DNA of 64,000 bases from Methylomonas sp. (GTDB taxonomy: Bacteria > Pseudomonadota > Gammaproteobacteria > Methylococcales > Methylomonadaceae), in assembly GCF_023228165.1 (NCBI RefSeq), contig NZ_JALOBS010000001.1, positions 248,001 through 312,000 of the forward strand. The letters run 5' to 3'. A model generated the notes under the pieces. The model did no database searches, had not been told where the DNA came from, and saw nothing but the letters and a program-made list of their open reading frames with translations. This document shows, in pieces, positions 1 to 8,581 of this stretch. A program made the position numbers and the translations under genes. How positions within the stretch are numbered: position 1 is the stretch's first letter; every line of letters begins with the position of its first letter.

Positions 1-328
1 AAGGATGCGGATTTTTGGCCTCCATGAAAGGCATGACTTCATTAAGAATATATTCCTCGAATTGCATATGCCGTTGAATGCGGTCTTTCGGTTGGGACCA
101 AAAACAATAAAAGGATTCATGATCTATGCTGTCCACGCAGAATAACTGCAGATGTCCCGCCTCGATTTTATGCTGTAAGGTTTCAACTATCCTAAGGTTT
201 TCATATTCATAAAACCGACCGTCCCGGGTGGGAAATACCAACACTTTGGCACCTGCATGGCCAAATACCAGAAATTCCATATCCCGCCCCAAACGCGGAC
301 TGTACCAGTGATGATATTCGCGGTTCAT
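1..328 (-). CDS. Putative alpha/beta-fold esterase (3' end cut by window edge)
   Basis: This open frame starts at an ATG (326-328) and runs off the left edge, so only the first 109 or so residues are visible. It begins MNREYHHWYSPRLGRDMEF and continues with VLVFPTRDGRFYEYEN and LFCVDSIDHESFYC. I recognise this as the start of the small esterase family often annotated as 'esterase family protein' (related to esterase D and PHB depolymerase folds). The nucleophile elbow would lie outside the window, so catalysis cannot be judged. It starts three bases after the stop of the acetylxylan-esterase-like gene, so the two are probably translated from one transcript. The substrate is unknown. Confidence 0.75.
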   Translation of the reverse strand, partial: MNREYHHWYSPRLGRDMEFLVFGHAGAKVLVFPTRDGRFYEYENLRIVETLQHKIEAGHLQLFCVDSIDHESFYCFWSQPKDRIQRHMQFEEYILNEVMPFMEAKNPHP

Positions 329-331
329 AGT

Positions 332-1291
332 TTATTTTGACCAGTCGCCAAAAAATGCCTGTAATTTCCACAACAAATGCTGATTTTGTTGTTGTTGACG
401 AGGATACTCATAATGCCCGGCGTCCAGAACAAATAAGTATTTAGGTCCCGCCCATGCATTATAAATAGCAAACTGCCCAGGCGGCGCCACCATGGGATCA
501 AATAGCGCCGCAGCAATATGCACGGGCTGCATGGCAAAACCAGCCGCGATAGCAGCATCGTAATAGCTCAAAGTGTCCGGAATGTGACCGTGCCGACGCA
601 CATAGTCCGAAACAGCCGCACCACTGCCTATGGTTTGCAAGCGTAAGCGCAAGGGTTGACATCCAAAGGTCGGCACATTGAAATGCGCTCGTTGAATGCG
701 CTTATCCCAGGGTAAGGCCAAAGCACCTATGCCGCCGCCAAAGCTAATACCCATGAAACCGATTCTATCAGCGGCTAACGGATATAGTTCCTGCATCAAG
801 GTAACCCCTAACCATAAATCTTCGACACACCCCCCTAAAATGTAGCGATCTCGATCTTCGATATGATGCAGCACATGATAATTAGGTTGATCGGATACCC
901 TTGCTGATCGACTCCTGGAAATACCGCGAAAACAAGGAAACAAATAGGCTGTCTCTGGAATATTGAAATGATAATCGGGTTGATCCCGACCGCCGTATCC
1001 ATGCCCGACGACAATACATTGCCTAACAGTTTGCTGCTCCGGCTCTAGTAGCCAACCGCCAATAGTGAAATCGTCAGTAGATTGATATTGGATATCGAAG
1101 ACTTTGAAGCCCGCATGCGAACCGCACTGCCCCATATTGAAATAAGGGTGTATGGAGAGGATATTTTGATATCGGTTTTTCCAGAACTCAACAAAGTCCG
1201 CCGGCGCAGCAGGCGCCTGGATGGCCAGCAATTGTTCCAGGATGTATCCGTAACTGGGGTCAAAGTGAAAAGGATGATGGACGTGTTTCAC
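332..1291 (-). CDS. Acetylxylan esterase / cephalosporin-C deacetylase family (CE7-like) hydrolase
   Basis: The 319-residue protein matches the AXE1/CE7 type of alpha/beta hydrolase, which removes acetyl groups from sugars and similar small esters. Visible support: the nucleophile elbow GISFGGG near residue 183, an Asp in ALFDPMVAPPGQ and a His in DAGHYEYP near the C-terminus, in the order expected for a Ser-Asp-His triad. Length fits the family (about 320). There is no signal peptide, so it is probably cytoplasmic. It begins MKHVHHPFHFDP at an ATG. The next gene leftward starts three bases after its stop and is also an esterase-fold protein, suggesting a two-gene unit. The natural substrate cannot be told from sequence. 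Confidence 0.8.
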   Translation of the reverse strand: MKHVHHPFHFDPSYGYILEQLLAIQAPAAPADFVEFWKNRYQNILSIHPYFNMGQCGSHAGFKVFDIQYQSTDDFTIGGWLLEPEQQTVRQCIVVGHGYGGRDQPDYHFNIPETAYLFPCFRGISRSRSARVSDQPNYHVLHHIEDRDRYILGGCVEDLWLGVTLMQELYPLAADRIGFMGISFGGGIGALALPWDKRIQRAHFNVPTFGCQPLRLRLQTIGSGAAVSDYVRRHGHIPDTLSYYDAAIAAGFAMQPVHIAAALFDPMVAPPGQFAIYNAWAGPKYLFVLDAGHYEYPRQQQQNQHLLWKLQAFFGDWSK

Positions 1292-1338
1292 GACGATTTA
1301 ATAAGTTGTGGGGTCGTGATGCCTGGGTAGCAATGAAA

Positions 1339-1374
1339 GAGACAAGCGTTAAATATACGGCTTTTGCCTGTCTC
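1339..1374 (-). terminator. Weak stem-loop after ihfB
   Basis: A 9-bp stem with one G-T pair (1339-1347 with 1366-1374) encloses an 18-base loop. It lies 25 bases after the ihfB stop on the minus strand and is followed by only TTTC, so it is a poor intrinsic terminator at best. Confidence 0.35.
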
Positions 1375-1398
1375 CAAATGGCTATATTCGGCTAAAAC

Positions 1399-1704
1399 TT
1401 AGTCGACGATCTTAAATTTCTCCCTGGATGCATCGACTATGTCGCGCAGTTCTTTTCCAGGTTTAAAATGAGGTACATGTTTTTCGGTGAGCGATACGGA
1501 CTCGCCGGTTTTAGGATTCCTGCCCAGTCGCGCCGAGCGATGATGCAAGGAAAAACTACCAAATCCGCGAATTTCGATCCGTTCTCCGCTTGCCAGTGTG
1601 TCGCTCAAGTGATCGACCACGCATCTGACTGCCAACTCAACATCTTTAAGCGGAAGATGTGGCTGTTTACGTGCCAACACCTCTATCAATTCTGATTTTG
1701 TCAC
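1399..1704 (-). CDS. ihfB: Integration host factor subunit beta
   Basis: IHF-beta pairs with IHF-alpha to bend DNA at promoters, origins and recombination sites. The protein shows the HU/IHF fold with the diagnostic ERIEIRGFGSFSLHHR arm and GRNPKTGE, followed by VPHFKPGKELRD. I choose the GTG at 1702-1704 as start: it gives MTKSELIEVLA, matching E. coli IhfB, and has AGGG six bases upstream. The more upstream TTG at 1708-1710 would sit directly against that AGGG. The gene is last in the gyrA-to-ihfB run, following rpsA as in E. coli. A strong terminator separates it from rpsA, so it needs readthrough or a promoter inside rpsA. Confidence 0.95.
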   Translation of the reverse strand: MTKSELIEVLARKQPHLPLKDVELAVRCVVDHLSDTLASGERIEIRGFGSFSLHHRSARLGRNPKTGESVSLTEKHVPHFKPGKELRDIVDASREKFKIVD

Positions 1705-1723
1705 ATCCAACCCTGAGTAATCG

Positions 1724-1752
1724 AAAAAGGGTGATGCGCTAACGCATCACCC
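1724..1752 (-). terminator. Intrinsic terminator after rpsA, immediately before ihfB
   Basis: A perfect 10-bp stem GGGTGATGCG/CGCATCACCC (1729-1738 and 1743-1752) with a 4-base loop is followed on the minus strand by five T (complement of 1724-1728). It ends the rpsA message. The ihfB ribosome-binding site begins only about 10 bases further on, so the element may also tune ihfB expression. Confidence 0.85.
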
Positions 1753-1762
1753 TGGCACGGAT

Positions 1763-3424
1763 TTATTTATCCATTTGTTTAAAGATATCGCCCAATGTCG
1801 CTGTACCAGCGCTTTGTTGTGAATAATCTTTAATGGCGTTTGACTCTTCCTCAACATCCTTGGCTTTGATAGACAAAGAAATAGACTTGGTTTTCTTGTC
1901 GACGCCGACAAATTTAGCTTCGATTTCGTCGCCTTCTTTCAACAGAGTACGTGCATCTTCAACCCGGTCGCGCTGAATTTCGGCAGCCCGCAAGTAACCT
2001 TCAACATTATCGGCCAAGGTTATAACAGCGCCCTTGGCATCAACTTCTTTAACGATACCTTTAACCAATGCGCCTTTTTCGTTCAAAGCGATATAGTTTT
2101 GGAACGGATCTTGTTCCAGTTGTTTAATACCCAGGGAAATACGCTCGCGCTCCGGATCAACCGCCAAGATGACAGTCTCAACTTCGTCGCCTTTCTTGTA
2201 GTTGCGAATGGCTTCTTCGTCGCCCTCGTTCCAAGAGATGTCGGACATGTGAACCAGACCGTCGATACCGCCGTCCAGGCCAATAAAGATACCGAAATCG
2301 GTAATGGATTTGATTTTGCCGCTGATTTTGTCGCCTTTGTTGTGAGTGGCGGCAAATTCATCCCATGGGTTTGAACGGCATTGTTTCATGCCCAGTGAAA
2401 TACGACGACGCTCTTCGTCGATTTCCAGCACCATGACTTCAACTTCATCACCCAATTGAACCACCTTGGATGGGTTGACGTTTTTGTTGGTCCAATCCAT
2501 TTCGGATACGTGAACCAAACCTTCAACGCCTTCTTCGATTTCCACGAAGCAACCGTAGTCGGTCAGATTGTTGACTTTACCGAATACACGGGTACCGGCT
2601 GGGTAGCGGCGAGCAATGTTTTGCCATGGATCTTCTTCCATTTGCTTCATGCCCAACGACACGCGAGTTTTGTCTTTGTCGAATTTCAAGACTTTGACAT
2701 TGACTTCTTGACCGATTTCCACGCACTCGGATGGGTGACGTACACGACGCCATGCCATATCGGTGATGTGCAACAGACCATCTACGCCGCCCAGGTCGAT
2801 AAACGCACCGTAGTCGGTAAGATTTTTGACGATACCGGAAACGATAGCGCCTTCTTGCAGGGTTTTAACCAATTCTTCTCTTTCCGCGCTGTATTCGCTT
2901 TCAACCACAGCACGACGCGACAATACGACATTGTTACGTTTTTGGTCGATTTTGATGACCTTGAATTCCAGATCGCGGTTTTCCAGGAATGCGGTGTCGC
3001 GGATTGGACGCACGTCAACCAAGGAACCCGGCAGGAATGCGCGCAAAGCACCCACCGCAACAGTGAAGCCGCCACGGACCTTGCCATTGATACGACCGAT
3101 AACGGTTTCTTGTGTTTCGAAGGCTTTTTCCAGCTCGGCCCAAGCTTTGCTTTTCTTAGCTTTATCGCGGGAAAGCAGTGTAGAACCTAAGCCATCTTCG
3201 AACATGTCGAGCGCAACTTCGATTTCGTCGCCGACATTGACTTCCAGATCGCCATCTGCATTTAAAAATTGCCATTTCGGAATCACGCCTTCCGATTTAG
3301 CTTGGGTGCTGACAATAACGAATTCATTTTCGATATCGATCACAGTACCCATTAACATGGCGCCAGGACGCATTTCAGTCTTGGCAAAACTTTCTTCTAA
3401 CAACTGTGCAAAGCTTTCGCTCAT
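1763..3424 (-). CDS. rpsA: 30S ribosomal protein S1
   Basis: S1 binds mRNA on the 30S subunit and helps structured messages initiate. At 553 residues it is close to E. coli S1 (557) and contains six S1 (OB-fold) repeats. The later ones are recognisable by repeated blocks such as VKNLTDYGAFIDLGGVDGLLHITDM, KVNNLTDYGCFVEIEEGVEGLVHVSEM and IKSITDFGIFIGLDGGIDGLVHMSD. The start MSESFAQLLEESFA is typical. The gene sits between a terminator after cmk and the terminator before ihfB, so it probably has its own promoter in the roughly 60 bases upstream. GGGAAAG lies ahead of the ATG. Confidence 0.98.
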   Translation of the reverse strand: MSESFAQLLEESFAKTEMRPGAMLMGTVIDIENEFVIVSTQAKSEGVIPKWQFLNADGDLEVNVGDEIEVALDMFEDGLGSTLLSRDKAKKSKAWAELEKAFETQETVIGRINGKVRGGFTVAVGALRAFLPGSLVDVRPIRDTAFLENRDLEFKVIKIDQKRNNVVLSRRAVVESEYSAEREELVKTLQEGAIVSGIVKNLTDYGAFIDLGGVDGLLHITDMAWRRVRHPSECVEIGQEVNVKVLKFDKDKTRVSLGMKQMEEDPWQNIARRYPAGTRVFGKVNNLTDYGCFVEIEEGVEGLVHVSEMDWTNKNVNPSKVVQLGDEVEVMVLEIDEERRRISLGMKQCRSNPWDEFAATHNKGDKISGKIKSITDFGIFIGLDGGIDGLVHMSDISWNEGDEEAIRNYKKGDEVETVILAVDPERERISLGIKQLEQDPFQNYIALNEKGALVKGIVKEVDAKGAVITLADNVEGYLRAAEIQRDRVEDARTLLKEGDEIEAKFVGVDKKTKSISLSIKAKDVEEESNAIKDYSQQSAGTATLGDIFKQMDK

Positions 3425-3481
3425 TATTCTACTTTCCCAAACTTGTTAAGACACAAACAAGCTTTTTCTCATCAATAAATT

Positions 3482-3504
3482 AAAAAAAGCCGCCTAATGG
3501 CGAC
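3482..3504 (-). terminator. Intrinsic terminator after cmk
   Basis: A 6-bp stem GTCGCC/GGCGGC (3489-3494 with 3499-3504, one G-T pair) and 4-base loop is followed on the minus strand by seven T (complement of 3482-3488). It lies 15 bases beyond the cmk stop and 58 bases before the rpsA start. Confidence 0.75.
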
Positions 3505-3519
3505 CGCCAAACCTAAGTT

Positions 3520-4176
3520 TTAACGAACTAGGTTTATTACCGCGTCTATCACCTGCTGGATGCTTAAACTGGAGGAATCAATAGTGGTTGCGCCTTCCGG
3601 CACTGTCAGAGGAGCAGTTGCCCGCTCCTGATCGCGACGATCGCGCTCTTCAATTTCTCGGGTAATCTGAAAAAGATTAGCATCGATTCCTTTTTCAATC
3701 AACTGCTTATATCGTCTATTTGCTCTTTCCTCGGCACTGGCCGTCAGATAAACCTTATATTCGGCATCAGGGAAAACCACGCTACCCATATCTCGACCAT
3801 CGGCCACAAGCCCCGGTAACCGCCTAAAATCCTTTTGTTTTTGCAATAAAATTGCCCTGACAGCTGGATAAGCAGCCACGATGGATGCCGCATTACCGGT
3901 GGTTTCAGTGCCCAATTGCGCAGTGATATCGACTCCATCCAATCTAACAACCAGAACCTCGCCACAATCAAATTCAAGCTGCATCGCTCCCGCGATTGCC
4001 GTTATTTGTGACAAATTATCCAGCGCTACGTCGGATTGCAATACCGCAATAGCTAACGAGCGATAAATAGAGCCGCTATCTAAGTAATGCCACTCCAATA
4101 ACTTGGCTACCGCGCGACTGACGGTACCTTTACCGGCCCCACTAGGGCCATCGATTGTTAAAACAGGAATATTCAT
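3520..4176 (-). CDS. cmk: Cytidylate (CMP/dCMP) kinase
   Basis: Transfers phosphate from ATP to CMP or dCMP in pyrimidine nucleotide recycling. The 218-residue protein starts MNIPVLTIDGPSGAGKGTVS, with the Walker A loop GPSGAGKGT, and carries the DGRDMGSVVFPDAEYKVYLTAS block and the TIDSSSLSIQQV tail typical of bacterial Cmk. The ATG at 4174-4176 lies two bases after the aroA stop, so translation is coupled. aroA-cmk-rpsA is a common gammaproteobacterial arrangement. Confidence 0.97.
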   Translation of the reverse strand: MNIPVLTIDGPSGAGKGTVSRAVAKLLEWHYLDSGSIYRSLAIAVLQSDVALDNLSQITAIAGAMQLEFDCGEVLVVRLDGVDITAQLGTETTGNAASIVAAYPAVRAILLQKQKDFRRLPGLVADGRDMGSVVFPDAEYKVYLTASAEERANRRYKQLIEKGIDANLFQITREIEERDRRDQERATAPLTVPEGATTIDSSSLSIQQVIDAVINLVR

Positions 4177-4178
4177 GA

Positions 4179-5495
4179 TTACAAAGTGCTGAGATTCAAG
4201 CCTAATTGAGTAGCCAATTGCCTGAATTCAGGAAACGAGGTATTGACGTTGGCGCAATCATTGATTGTGATCGGCCCAGCGGCGCGCAGACCGGCAATCG
4301 AAAACGACATCGCGATGCGGTGATCACCATGAGAATCCACCACGCCGCCAGCAATTTTACCGCCGCCCTGCACCACCATGCCGTCTTCGGTAGGTTGCGC
4401 ATCCACACCCAGAATTTGCAAACCGTCCGCCATCACTTGAATCCGGTCGGATTCTTTTACGCGCAATTCCTTGGCACCGGTCAAAACAGTTTGCCCTTCG
4501 GCACAAGCCGCCGCCACGAACAATACCGGAAATTCGTCGATTGCCAAAGGCACCAATTCTTCCGGAATTTCGATACCCTTTAATTGCGCCGAACGCACCC
4601 GAATATCAGCCACCGGTTCGCCACCGACTTCACGCTCGTTCAGCACTTCGATATTGGCGCCCATCAGACGCAGAATATCGATCACGCCGGTACGGGTAGG
4701 ATTTATACCAACATGCTTCAAGGTCACATCGGAATCCGGAGCAATACTGGCGCCAACCAGGAAAAATGCCGCCGATGAAATATCACTGGGCACATCGATT
4801 TCGGTTGCGGTCAACTTACCTTTGCTGTCGATTTTGGCGGTGCTGCCTTCACGTGTTACCGGGTAGCCGAAACCGTTCAGCATCCGCTCGGTATGGTCAC
4901 GGGTCGGCGCCGGTTCGGTAACACTGGTCTGGCCTTCCGCATACATGCCGGCCAGCAAAAGACAGGATTTGACCTGGGCGCTGGCGATGGGCATATCGTA
5001 ATGCATGCCTTTCAGCTTGCCGGCCTGGCCTTTAATATGCAACGGCGCGGTGCCCTTGTCCTGGGTTTCGATCACGGCACCCATTTGCGCCAATGGCGTG
5101 GTGACGCGTTTCATCGGCCGCGATTCCAGGGATTTATCGCCAGTCAATACACAATCAAACGGCTGCCCGGCCAACAAACCGCTCAACAAGCGCATCGAGG
5201 TACCGGAGTTACCCAAATACAACGGTTTTGCCGGCGCCTTCAAACCATGCTTACCCACACCGTGGATAGTGACTTCGCCATTGACCGGACCTTCAATTTC
5301 AACACCCATGGCGCGAAAGGCTTCCAATGTAGACATGGCATCTTCGGCATTCAAAAAGCCTCTAACATGGGTTACGCCTTCTGCCAGCGAACCCAACATG
5401 ATGGAACGATGCGACATGGATTTGTCGCCGGGCACACGAATTTCACCGCGCAAACTGCCGCCGGGTAGAACCTGAAATGTAATGGATTGAGACAT
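4179..5495 (-). CDS. aroA: 3-phosphoshikimate 1-carboxyvinyltransferase (EPSP synthase)
   Basis: Joins shikimate-3-phosphate and phosphoenolpyruvate in the sixth step of chorismate synthesis. The 438-residue protein has GDKSMSHRSIMLGSLAEG near the N-terminus, LGNSGTSMRLLSGLLAG, the RPMKRV block, and the C-terminal DSHGDHRIAMSFSIAGL. The GNSGTSMR form and overall length resemble class II EPSP synthases of Gram-positive bacteria and methanotrophs more than the E. coli class I type. It follows tyrA with a 10-base gap and abuts cmk. Confidence 0.97.
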   Translation of the reverse strand: MSQSITFQVLPGGSLRGEIRVPGDKSMSHRSIMLGSLAEGVTHVRGFLNAEDAMSTLEAFRAMGVEIEGPVNGEVTIHGVGKHGLKAPAKPLYLGNSGTSMRLLSGLLAGQPFDCVLTGDKSLESRPMKRVTTPLAQMGAVIETQDKGTAPLHIKGQAGKLKGMHYDMPIASAQVKSCLLLAGMYAEGQTSVTEPAPTRDHTERMLNGFGYPVTREGSTAKIDSKGKLTATEIDVPSDISSAAFFLVGASIAPDSDVTLKHVGINPTRTGVIDILRLMGANIEVLNEREVGGEPVADIRVRSAQLKGIEIPEELVPLAIDEFPVLFVAAACAEGQTVLTGAKELRVKESDRIQVMADGLQILGVDAQPTEDGMVVQGGGKIAGGVVDSHGDHRIAMSFSIAGLRAAGPITINDCANVNTSFPEFRQLATQLGLNLSTL

Positions 5496-5505
5496 AATGT
5501 TTTAT

Positions 5506-6381
5506 TTAATCGTCAAAATTATCGAGAAATCGTTGCCGCGCATCCCTAGCATAGGTAAAAGTATCGAACAATTGTTGAGCCTGATCATCGGCCAGCAACT
5601 GTTCAATATGAGTCAACTCGGCTTTAAATTGTTGAATCAACGGGATTATTTCACATTTATTTGCAAGACAAATATCCTGCCACATGGTCGGATCGCTGGA
5701 GGCGATACGACTAAAATCCTTGAAACCACCAGCGGCATATTTAAAAATTTCCCGCTGTTCGTCTTTGCGCCCCAACAGACCGACCAAGGCAAAGGCCAGG
5801 ATATGCGGCAAATGACTGGTGGCCGCCAACACGGTATCGTGGTGCTCGACACTCATCACCGATACGCTGGAGCCGATTTGCCGCCAAAAATTGCTCAGCT
5901 TATCAACAAACTGCTTATCGGTATCCGCCAGCGGCGTAATAATCAGGCGGCGATTCTTAAATAACTCGGCATGCGAGGCGTCCACACCACTGCGTTCGGC
6001 ACCGGCAATCGGATGCGCGGGCACGAAGTTGTTCGGGACATGACCGAATGCGGCGGCAACCGCTGCCACCACGCTGCCTTTGGTGCTGCCGGCATCGCTA
6101 TACAAAGCCTGCGCATGCCAATGCGGCCTGATGAGTTCGAAGATACTCCGCATGCTGCCGACGGGCGTCGCAACGATCACCAAATCGGCATGCTCCAGGG
6201 CTTGCCCCATATCGATATAAAACCGGTCGATGACCCCCAGCTCCTTTGCAAGCTGTAGGTTGGGTAAATTCTTTTCGCGGCCAAACGCGACGATTTCCTT
6301 GCATAAACCTTGGGCGCGCGCGGCTCTGGCAATCGACCCGCCTATCAAACCGGTGCCGATCACGCATAAGCGTTCAAACAC
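5506..6381 (-). CDS. tyrA: Prephenate dehydrogenase
   Basis: Oxidatively decarboxylates prephenate to 4-hydroxyphenylpyruvate for tyrosine synthesis, probably with NAD+. The 291-residue protein opens with the Rossmann motif GTGLIGGSIARAA and includes SDAGSTKGSVV, HPIAGAERSGVDAS and AATSHLPHILAFAL, all typical of monofunctional TyrA. There is no chorismate mutase domain; that activity lies in PheA of the same operon. The start is a GTG that overlaps the hisC 3' end by 8 bases, which implies translational coupling. Confidence 0.95.
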   Translation of the reverse strand: MFERLCVIGTGLIGGSIARAARAQGLCKEIVAFGREKNLPNLQLAKELGVIDRFYIDMGQALEHADLVIVATPVGSMRSIFELIRPHWHAQALYSDAGSTKGSVVAAVAAAFGHVPNNFVPAHPIAGAERSGVDASHAELFKNRRLIITPLADTDKQFVDKLSNFWRQIGSSVSVMSVEHHDTVLAATSHLPHILAFALVGLLGRKDEQREIFKYAAGGFKDFSRIASSDPTMWQDICLANKCEIIPLIQQFKAELTHIEQLLADDQAQQLFDTFTYARDARQRFLDNFDD

Positions 6382-7477
6382 CGCTCAATACCTCACGCAA
6401 AGCGGCAATAAACAGCTGATTTTCACGCTCGGTACCGATGCTGACCCGCAAATGCCGAGGCATTTCGTAATTGGCTATCGGGCGCACAATCACGCCTTTG
6501 CTAAGTAATGCGTCATAAATAGATAGCGCGTCTTGCTTGAGATCGACCGACACGAAATTGCCCGAAGACGGGATCCAGTCCAAACCCATGCCTTGAAACG
6601 CATCAGTCAATTGCGCCATGCCAATCGTGTTGACTAACAAAGTTTCCGCCAAATATTCGGTATCGCTCAGTGCCGCTTCCGCCGCGACCAAAGCCAACAT
6701 ATTGGAGTTGAACGGTTGCCGTACCCTATTCAGCAAATCGGCTACATCGACCGACGAAATACCGTAACCGATGCGCAAACCGGCCAAACCGTAGGCTTTG
6801 GAAAAAGTGCGGGTAACGATCAAATTGGCATACCGCCGCGGCCAGTGCAGCGACTCTGCTCGGACAGCGGGATCGACAAATTCATAATAGGCTTCATCCA
6901 GCACGCACAACACATGGGCAGGTAAAGCGGTAATAAAGTTTTCCACATCCTGCCGCGCCAACAAGGTTCCGGTGGGGTTATTCGGATTCGCGATAAACAC
7001 CACTCGGGTCTTATCGTTCACAGCCGCCAACATGGCAGGTAAATCGTGACCGAAATCCTTGGCCGGGACAACCCGCGCACGCGCTCCGACCGCTTGAGTC
7101 AATATCGGATACAAGGCAAAGGCATGTTGTGCAAATATCACCTCGTGATCGGGTGACACGAAGGTGCGCATGACCAATTCCAGAATCTCGCTGGAACCAT
7201 TACCCAAGGTGATTTGCTCCGGTGCTATGCCCCATTTTTGCGACAAAGCGGTTTTTAACGAAAAGCCGCTGCCGTCGGGATAACGGGTCAGCTCAGGCAA
7301 GCTTGCCTGTATGGCCGCCGTCACTTTGCTGCCGGTACCGAGCGGGTTTTCGTTGGAAGCCAGCTTAATGACTTCGTTTAAACCCAGCTCACGTTGTAAC
7401 TCTTCTACCGGCTTACCGGGCACATAAGGCACCAGTTGTTGAACACCGGCCAACGCAAGTTCTAAAAATTTGTTCAT
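6374..7477 (-). CDS. hisC: Histidinol-phosphate / aromatic amino acid aminotransferase
   Basis: A fold-type I PLP aminotransferase of 367 residues. SNENPLGTGSKV near residue 40, ANPNNPTGT, DEAYYEFVD and the PLP lysine in TRTFSKAYGLAGLRIGYG are HisC features. In this operon, between pheA and tyrA, it most likely acts on aromatic keto acids (phenylpyruvate, 4-hydroxyphenylpyruvate) as well as, or instead of, imidazole acetol phosphate; such hisC2 copies are common beside pheA and tyrA. No other his gene is in the window. Stop and tyrA start overlap. Confidence 0.93.
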   Translation of the reverse strand: MNKFLELALAGVQQLVPYVPGKPVEELQRELGLNEVIKLASNENPLGTGSKVTAAIQASLPELTRYPDGSGFSLKTALSQKWGIAPEQITLGNGSSEILELVMRTFVSPDHEVIFAQHAFALYPILTQAVGARARVVPAKDFGHDLPAMLAAVNDKTRVVFIANPNNPTGTLLARQDVENFITALPAHVLCVLDEAYYEFVDPAVRAESLHWPRRYANLIVTRTFSKAYGLAGLRIGYGISSVDVADLLNRVRQPFNSNMLALVAAEAALSDTEYLAETLLVNTIGMAQLTDAFQGMGLDWIPSSGNFVSVDLKQDALSIYDALLSKGVIVRPIANYEMPRHLRVSIGTERENQLFIAALREVLSGV

Positions 7478-7488
7478 GTAGTAATTGG

Positions 7489-8574
7489 TTAAATGACAGC
7501 TTTGGGATAAGAACCCAATATTTTCAACATTTTGACATTGTTTTGCAGCACTTTCAGCGCCTTGCCGACATATTCATCGTCGCGGTGGCCCTCTATATCG
7601 ATAAAGAACACATAATCCCACAAACCTTGCCGGGAAGGACGCGATTCGATGTGGGCCATGCTGATACCATATTCGGCAAACGGGCCTAGGATTCGATGCA
7701 AGGCACCGGACTGATTACCGGTCGATACCAGGATGGAGGTTTTATCCAACCCTGTCGACACCGGTTGCTGGGCACCGATAATGATAAAACGGGTGGTATT
7801 GTTGGCTTCATCCTCGATATTTTTCTCGATAATGTTCAGATCGTACAGTTCGGCGGCTACCAAACCGGCAATTGCCGCCTTGCTATGGTCCAAGGATGCC
7901 AATCGGGCGGCTTCGGCATTGCTGCTGACCGCGGTTACCGTAACACCCGGTAGATAAGTATTCAGCCATTGCCGGCATTGAGCCAGCGATTGTTGATGCG
8001 AAAACACTTCATCGATCCCGATCAGACCATCCATTTTGCCCAACAGGTTTTGATGCACTCTGATTTCCACTTCGCCGCAAATTTTCAACGGGCTGGCTAT
8101 AAAACGATCCAGGGTATGGGCAATCACACCCTCGGTGGAATTTTCCACCGGCACCACCCCAAACTGACAATGCCCGGTTTCCACCGCCTGAAAAATTTCA
8201 TGTATGGTCGGTACCGGCACGTCTTTGACCGCATGCCCGAAATGCTTAAAAGTCGCCTGTTGGGTAAAGGTACCTTGCGGCCCCAGATAGGCCACTTCCA
8301 ATGGCTTTTCCAATGCCAGACAAGCGGACATGACTTCACGAAATAAATGCGCGGCGGCATCATCACTCAACGGCCCCGGATTAAGCTCTTTGATACGCCG
8401 TAAGACCTGTGCCTCCCGATCCGGTCGGTAAAAACTACCGGTCTCGCCCTCGGCTTGCTTGGTTCGGGCTACTTCAATCGCACACTTGGCCCGCTGGTTA
8501 ATTAATTGCAGGATTTGTTGATCGATCGCATCGATTTGGGTGCGTAATTCCGACAAAGGGATGATATTTGTCAT
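7489..8574 (-). CDS. pheA: Bifunctional chorismate mutase / prephenate dehydratase
   Basis: Converts chorismate to prephenate and then phenylpyruvate. The 361-residue protein has an AroQ chorismate mutase helix bundle at residues 1-90 (ELRTQIDAIDQQILQLINQR), a prephenate dehydratase domain with the NNTTRFIIIG signature, and a C-terminal ACT domain (GALHRILGPFAEYGISMAHIESRPS) that would bind phenylalanine for feedback control. I take the ATG at 8572-8574 (MTNIIPLSEL) rather than an upstream in-frame start at 8616, which would overlap serC by 35 bases and add 14 atypical residues. The serC stop is seven bases upstream. Confidence 0.96.
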   Translation of the reverse strand: MTNIIPLSELRTQIDAIDQQILQLINQRAKCAIEVARTKQAEGETGSFYRPDREAQVLRRIKELNPGPLSDDAAAHLFREVMSACLALEKPLEVAYLGPQGTFTQQATFKHFGHAVKDVPVPTIHEIFQAVETGHCQFGVVPVENSTEGVIAHTLDRFIASPLKICGEVEIRVHQNLLGKMDGLIGIDEVFSHQQSLAQCRQWLNTYLPGVTVTAVSSNAEAARLASLDHSKAAIAGLVAAELYDLNIIEKNIEDEANNTTRFIIIGAQQPVSTGLDKTSILVSTGNQSGALHRILGPFAEYGISMAHIESRPSRQGLWDYVFFIDIEGHRDDEYVGKALKVLQNNVKMLKILGSYPKAVI

Positions 8575-8581
8575 GCTCTGC

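Noticed and set aside
1708..1710. TTG as start codon of ihfB
   Set aside because: The GTG at 1702-1704 fits the IhfB N-terminus and leaves a normal spacing from AGGG.
2456..3190. Long plus-strand open frame of 244 codons
   Set aside because: It is antisense to rpsA, which is certain; composition of S1 repeats creates shadow frames on the other strand.
4893..5468. Plus-strand frame of 191 codons
   Set aside because: Antisense to aroA with no family features.
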